Part shown: positions 4,652 to 9,099 of the stretch, piece by piece
Position numbering within the stretch: position 1 is the first letter of the stretch
Layout of the letters: each line of letters starts with the position of its first letter
Source: UBA1715 sp964346725
Lineage (GTDB): Bacteria; Bacteroidota; Bacteroidia; Bacteroidales; UBA1715
DNA length: 9,099 nt
Direction of reading: 5' to 3'
NCBI GenBank assembly: GCA_964346725.1
Contig: CAYFVM010000042.1
Coordinates: 1-9,099 of the forward strand
Translations under genes and position numbers: made by a program
The notes under the pieces: generated by a model
Told to the model about the DNA's origin: nothing
The model's database searches: none
The model's input: the letters and a program-made list of their open reading frames with translations, nothing else

Positions 4652-7302
4652 TTAAAAATTTTTCAAAACACCTTTTTGGCGTAGGTCATTCAGTATTTGA
4701 TCGAGCCCCATAGGTTCAACAAGCACTTCACGTGCTTTGCTTCCGTTGTAAGGACCTACAATCTGATATTTTTCCAACTGATCCATGATTCTGCCGGCAC
4801 GGTTATAGCCTACTTGAAATTTACGTTGTATAGCCGAGGTTGAACCAGATTTTCCCATGACAACAATATTCGCTGCGTCTTCAAAAAGTTCATCAAGAGC
4901 ACCTATATTTCCCGCTGATGCGTTGGATGACATGATAGTATTATTCTCGTCTTTGATTTCGGGAAGCAACATGGGTTCACCGTATCCTTGTTGGTCATGA
5001 ACATATTTTACAATACGTTCTACTTCTGGTGTGTCAACAAATGCACATTGAACGCGATCAGGTTTTGCTCCTCCTTTTGAAATGAGTAAGTCACCCATAC
5101 CAACCAAGCCTTCAGCACCAACTTCGTCAAGAATTGTGCGGCTATCAATGCCACTTGCGGTGCGGAATGCAATTCTTCCCGGTACGTTTGCTTTAATAAC
5201 GCCAGTAATAATGTTGACGCTTGGGCGTTGGGTTGCAAGAATTAGGTGCATACCAACGGCACGAGCTTTTTGTGCTATACGAGCAATTGGTGTCTCAATC
5301 TCTTTGCCTGCTTGCATTATGAAATCACCAAACTCATCTATAATGATAACAATGTAAGCAAGATATTTATGACCTTTGTTCGGATTGAGTTCTCGTTTTA
5401 TGAATTTCTCGTTGTATTCAATAATATTACGACAGTGAGCCTCCATGAGCAACTTGTAACGGTCTTCCATCTCTTGCACAAGCGATTTAAGCGTTTGTTG
5501 CACTTTTAGGCAGTCGGTAATAATGATATCATTTCCATCAGGATATTTTGCCATGAAATGACGTTCAAGACCTGAGTATATAGTGAATTCAACCATTTTC
5601 GGGTCTATCAACACGAACTTCAGTTGTGATGGATGTTTTTTGAATAGTAGAGATGTGATAATTGCATTTAACCCAACAGATTTACCTTGTCCGGTGGCAC
5701 CTGCAACCAGAAGGTGTGGCATTTTTGCCAAGTCAAACATATACACCTCGTTGGTAATCGTTTTTCCCAAGGCAACTGGCAACTCCATCTTTGATTCTTT
5801 GAATGCTTTGGAATTGAGAACCGAGTACATTGAGACTACCTGTCGTTTTTTATTTGGAACCTCAATACCTACTGTGCCTTTGCCTGGAATAGGAGCAATA
5901 ATACGGATACCGAGAGCCGAAAGACTCATCATGATGTCTTTTTCAAGACTTTGTATTTTTGTGATGCGTGTTCCTGCTTTTGGTACAATTTCATAGAGCG
6001 TAATTGTAGGACCAACGGTGGCAGAAATATTTTCAATTTCAACACCAAAACTCAAAAGCGTGCTTTCAATTAAGTTCTTATTTTCAAGTTGTTCGTTTTC
6101 ATCAATTTGTACGGCAGTTTTGTCATTGTCGTAGATTTTCAAAAGCGATTCATCAGGTTGTTTAAAGCGTGAAAGATCGGCTTTGGGGTCGTAGTCTTGA
6201 ATAACCGTTTTAATGTCAGAAGTATCTTCAGCACCATCAAGTGTGTTAACGATATTCATCCCACCTATTGTTTTGGTAGTGTCATCTTCTTCGGGAACAA
6301 ATTCTTCTGTTTCCTCTTCGGTATTATCTTCTATTTCAGGTATTTCTTCCNNNNNNNNNNNNNNNNNNNNNNNNNNNNNNNNNNNNNNNNNNNNNNNNNN
6401 NNNNNNNNNNNNNNNNNNNNNNNNNNNNNNNNNNNNNNNNNNNNNNNNNNAGGTATTTCTTCCGATTCGTTTTCTACGATTTCATTTTGAAATTCAGAAA
6501 AATTCTCTTCGTAGATTGGTTCTGGTTCATCAATGATTTCAGGCTGTTCCATAGCCATGTCTTGCGCTTCTTCAATCGTAGGCTCAGGTTCTGTTTGTTG
6601 TTCAACTACTTCAGTAGTTTCTGCTTGCTCTGCTATTGGTTCTTCAGTCTCAGCCTCATCTGTAAGAGTAGTAGTTTTGGGCGTTTTCCAACTTTGAATT
6701 TTTTGAGAGAGGAATGGGAGAATTTTTTTGAAAGTAAAAATAACATATGTAATAGTTATTGCTACAATCACTAATCCGGTTATGAATTTTCCGAGAATAT
6801 TGGAGAGCATAATTCCAAAATAGTATCCGAAGCAACCACCAAGATTACCATCGAATGCATCGTTGGCAAAAAATCCAAACACCATCGATAACATAATCAT
6901 GAGCGATAGCGGAATAAAAAGGTATCGTTTCCAATCGGAGTTAGTCCAAATGTTTATCAAGCGGAGCATAAGGTAAAAGCACACAAAAATGAGCGCAAAC
7001 GAGCCTATACCAAACCAATCGTGGATACATTTTTTAGAAACAATAGCACCAAGTTTGCCTGCGCTATTTTGTATGGTTGTAGGTTTTGATTCTGCAAGTG
7101 CAGGGTCTTCTGTGTCGTTGTTAGAAAATAAAATCTCAAATGCGTTTTTGTTCAATAATTCGCTTTGATCGTTTTCCCAAGTAAAAAAGAACGAGACAAA
7201 CGAGACAATCAGAAATATGCCAACAACAAGCAACAGTAAAGCAAGAGCAATACGCTTCCGTTTGTCTTGTATGAGAAAAGTATGACTGATTTTTTCCAAC
7301 AT
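4652..7302 (-). CDS. ftsK: DNA translocase FtsK (interrupted by a 100-N scaffold gap)
   Basis: FtsK is a septum-anchored hexameric motor that pumps chromosomal DNA and helps dimer resolution at division. The N-terminal part (7302-6451, 284 residues) has about four membrane segments (near 19-40, 97-117, 127-146 and 171-191) and an acidic Glu/Pro-rich linker from about 215. After the N run the frame resumes at 6350. It contains the Walker A motif GATGQGKS (5701-5678), IDPKMVEF, Walker B VIIIDEFGDF, ILATQRPSVNIITG, SRTILD and a C-terminal winged-helix gamma domain (GSTSAIQRKFQVGYNRAGRI) for KOPS recognition. The two halves are in different frames as written. Removing the 100 N and one copy of a 13-base flank repeat joins them in frame as about 845 residues, a normal length. 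An apparent ATG at 6259 is internal, not a true start. The start ATG at 7302 directly follows the lipoprotein stop, with no spacer. Confidence 0.95.
6351..6450. other. Assembly gap, 100 N, inside ftsK linker
   Basis: Exactly 100 N residues lie here, the usual placeholder for a scaffold join of unknown size. Both flanks carry AGGTATTTCTTCC (6338-6350 and 6451-6463). The gap falls in the Glu-rich linker of FtsK. The true missing length may be zero, or a short in-frame repeat may be collapsed. Confidence 0.97.
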
Positions 7303-8001
7303 TTAAAATTTCATATTTAAATATTCGTCAAATATAGCGTTCATAGTATCAATAGGCACTTTTTTAAAATCATCAGGGACAGTTAGTTTGGTACTATCAA
7401 TCGGAACATCCGATATTCCGCTCAATGTTAAATGCATGGAAATATCTTTCAGTGCAATTCTATAATCAAGCAAAACACCATCAATAGTTTTGTATGGTGT
7501 ATGCCAATTAGGGTTGTGTACTTTTATATCTTTGGTATACCAAACGTCATATTCTTCTTTTGTAGGGTCTTGAAATGAAATATGAACTTTGTGTGCTTTC
7601 AGTCCCATAATCTCTTTTTCTTCTTTGGTTGGTGTTATAATCATACCTTCCATTGGATCAAAACCTATCATGCGCTCTTTATATTTGGCAGTGCACGCAA
7701 ATTTTTTCGGCATAAAGTAAAACAATACGCTATTGGTTTTTTCTTTGAAATTTGAGATATACGCTGCTCGAAACATTCCAAAAGCGCTTATTTCCATAGA
7801 AGAAGAGCGGTTTTTATAGTAATATTTCATGGTTTCTGGAAGCAGTTCTATTATACTTCGTTCTGCTTTTTCCTGCTCATTAAATTCAATCTTATACGTC
7901 AACGTCCCTTCATTGTTTGCTTTCTTGCACGAAGAGCAACAAAATAGCAACACTATTGCTATAGTCAAAACCCAAATAAAATGAGATGTCCGGAACGTCA
8001 T
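7303..8001 (-). CDS. Putative lipoprotein of unknown function, upstream of ftsK
   Basis: I do not recognise this gene with confidence. The 232-residue product starts with a short basic stretch and a hydrophobic core (HFIWVLTIAIVLLF), followed by CCSSCKK, which fits a lipoprotein signal peptide. Cys25 (SSC-KK) is the likeliest lipidated residue, with Cys21 or Cys22 as alternatives. The mature part looks beta-rich: GTLTYKIEF, MKYYYKNRSSSMEISAFG, IMGLKAHKVHISF, EYDVWYTKDI and a GVLLDYRIAL strand, ending with the motif LTVPDDFKKVP. This layout recalls DUF4412/GLPGLI-like secreted proteins of Bacteroidota, but that is only resemblance. Its stop codon touches the ftsK start (TAAATG), so the two are very likely co-translated. 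A possible promoter lies just upstream at 8024-8031. If lipidated it could be a client of the LolA-like protein encoded two genes downstream (inference). Confidence 0.75.
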   Translation of the reverse strand: MTFRTSHFIWVLTIAIVLLFCCSSCKKANNEGTLTYKIEFNEQEKAERSIIELLPETMKYYYKNRSSSMEISAFGMFRAAYISNFKEKTNSVLFYFMPKKFACTAKYKERMIGFDPMEGMIITPTKEEKEIMGLKAHKVHISFQDPTKEEYDVWYTKDIKVHNPNWHTPYKTIDGVLLDYRIALKDISMHLTLSGISDVPIDSTKLTVPDDFKKVPIDTMNAIFDEYLNMKF

Positions 8002-8023
8002 TCGTTGATCATATAAAATCAGA

Positions 8024-8031
8024 CAAAATTA
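8024..8031 (-). promoter_or_regulatory. Possible Bacteroidota -7 promoter box (TAATTTTG)
   Basis: The minus strand reads TAATTTTG, a perfect match to the Bacteroidota -7 consensus TAnnTTTG, in the AT-rich 50-nt spacer before the lipoprotein-ftsK genes. It would give a leader of roughly 15 nt before ATG 8001. No clear TTG -33 element is seen at 17-23 nt upstream, and a short AT-rich match can arise by chance. Confidence 0.35.
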
Positions 8032-8051
8032 AAAAAAAACTTATATAATTG

Positions 8052-9095
8052 TTAACTTTCAACTTCGAAGAACACTTTATAAAAACTTTTCCCTTTATTT
8101 TCATCATATCCACGTTCTATAAACTCAGGACGAGAGTGAACATATATGTGAAAATTTTTGTCAAGTTTTATAACACTTCGTAAATATCGTTTTGCTTTTT
8201 TAACCGCTTCGCTGTCTATTTCAAAAGACTCTGGCGCCTCCACTTCATACTGATTGCGGTAGCGCTGTTTGAAACCATCAAATTCTTTAATAACTTCAGG
8301 ATGGCCGATAGCTTGTGCTTCAAATTCTTCTTGATTGAATGTTTGATTTTTTTGAAAATAATCTAACGAATTTTGAAGAAAACGTACACGTTCTTCGTTT
8401 GTAACCGTTTGATTTTGTCCCAAAATTTCTTCGTTAAAATCTTTGCAGATTTTTATAAACGACTCGGTGTTAAAATATTCATTTTCAATGACTTTTGCTT
8501 CCAAAAACGAGTCAATCCAATACACGTTATCGCCCTTGCTGTTATCAAGAGCTTTCATGATATAGCCGTTTTCTTGTTCAACGTTAAAAATAATTGCTCC
8601 TTTGTCGAGTTTCTTAATATTGATACCTTCTTCAGATTGAAAATTTACTTCGTTCTCGTTTTGCATTATTTTCAAAAATACGTCTTTCGATTCTGATTTA
8701 AAAATGCCCACTGCATCTACCGTTAGGTCGTCAATCATGCAGTTTGAGAAGTGAGCTACATAAAACTCACTATGGTTTTCATCATTTTCGGGAATTACGT
8801 CGTATAATTTTTCCGCCATTTGAATTGAAGAACTATAGAGTTTTGCTTTTTGCTCAAAAATTGCAGCAACTTCTCGTGCAACGCACGTATCATTGTTTAG
8901 AAATTGATAAATTTCTTGAGATTTTAAAGCACGAAAAAAATAACTTTTCAGAACATCTTGTGTCTGTTCATCAGAGATTTGAATTTCTCTTTTTGAATAA
9001 AAATTGACTTTTCGAGGGTCATTTTCTTCAGTGGCTTTCAGCCCAATTTTATGGATAACAATGGTATCAATTGTTGCTTGTCCAAGATCTATCAT
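8052..9095 (-). CDS. Nucleoid-associated protein, NdpA/YejK family
   Basis: The 347-residue protein matches the 37-kDa nucleoid-associated family (YejK/NdpA), cytoplasmic DNA-associated proteins of poorly defined role. Diagnostic stretches are TIDTIVIHKIGLK at the N-terminus, a central EFYVAHFSNCMIDDLTVDAV followed by VGIFKSESKDVFLKI, then GININKLDKG-like GINIKKLDKGAIIFN, ENGYIMKALDN, YWIDSFLEAKV and the TESFIKICKDF helix. The length is near the usual 335-350. The start is ATG 9095, four bases from the window edge, with family-typical sequence directly after it. Promoter and ribosome-binding sequence lie outside the window. The gene ends 50 nt before the lipoprotein start, so it may be in the same unit or be separated by the possible promoter at 8024-8031. 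Family identity is firm; biological role is not. Confidence 0.88.
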   Translation of the reverse strand: MIDLGQATIDTIVIHKIGLKATEENDPRKVNFYSKREIQISDEQTQDVLKSYFFRALKSQEIYQFLNNDTCVAREVAAIFEQKAKLYSSSIQMAEKLYDVIPENDENHSEFYVAHFSNCMIDDLTVDAVGIFKSESKDVFLKIMQNENEVNFQSEEGINIKKLDKGAIIFNVEQENGYIMKALDNSKGDNVYWIDSFLEAKVIENEYFNTESFIKICKDFNEEILGQNQTVTNEERVRFLQNSLDYFQKNQTFNQEEFEAQAIGHPEVIKEFDGFKQRYRNQYEVEAPESFEIDSEAVKKAKRYLRSVIKLDKNFHIYVHSRPEFIERGYDENKGKSFYKVFFEVES

Positions 9096-9099
9096 TTTT

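Noticed and set aside
5330..5351. FtsK Walker B reading DEFGDF rather than DEFADL, as a possible defect
   Set aside because: The catalytic Asp and Glu are present, and Gly at this position is, as far as I recall, common in Bacteroidota FtsK.
6257..6259. ATG at 6259 as the start of a separate short FtsK
   Set aside because: The frame is open upstream to the N run with FtsK-like acidic linker sequence, and it joins the membrane half once the gap is collapsed.
6197..6536. Plus-strand open frames running through the N gap
   Set aside because: They are shadows of ftsK on the opposite strand and their open length depends on N residues.
1..9099. CRISPR array, defence island, tRNA or rRNA genes, prophage
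   Set aside because: No spaced direct repeats, RNA-gene signatures or phage/defence protein motifs were seen; apart from the IS, the content looks like ordinary core genes.

Overview
The window looks like a piece of a Bacteroidota chromosome, probably Bacteroidales-like. It is AT-rich. The ftsK-then-lolA gene order, the Bacteroidetes-type LuxC-family acyl-CoA reductase, the pRiA4b ORF-3 family protein and a perfect TAnnTTTG promoter -7 box all point the same way. A run of exactly 100 N (6351-6450) marks a scaffold join, so the sequence is probably a draft or metagenome assembly.

Region 1 (1 to about 1402, plus strand) is an IS3-family, IS150-type insertion sequence. Only about 9-14 bases of its left tip are cut off by the window edge. 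OrfA (two helix-turn-helix domains and a leucine zipper) and OrfB (DD35E integrase) overlap in a -1 arrangement across an A7 slippery run at 475-481. Both frames are intact, so the element may be active. It ends next to GATGTAGCC-TTTTTT, which looks like the right half of a disrupted rho-independent terminator.

Region 2 (1445-9095) is seven tightly packed minus-strand genes. In transcription order they are a nucleoid-associated protein (NdpA/YejK family), an unrecognised lipoprotein, ftsK (DNA translocase, interrupted by the N run), a LolA-like periplasmic lipoprotein carrier, a LuxC-type acyl-CoA reductase homologue, a pRiA4b ORF-3-like protein with an acidic Gly-rich repeat tail, and miaA (tRNA A37 prenyltransferase). 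From the lipoprotein to miaA the junctions are 0 nt, 53 nt, 9 nt, a 4-nt overlap (ATGA) and a 1-nt overlap (TAATG), which suggests one transcription unit. The unit mixes chromosome segregation, envelope lipoprotein traffic and tRNA modification, and no single pathway joins them all.

I do not see a previously undescribed multi-gene system. The points most worth checking are: (i) the 100-N gap in ftsK is flanked by the same 13 bases, and merging them restores one reading frame; (ii) the acyl-CoA reductase homologue has Asn where the family has its catalytic Cys, with other active-site motifs also changed; (iii) the IS appears to have landed in a terminator hairpin. There are no RNA genes, CRISPR arrays or gene-free stretches over 300 bases.
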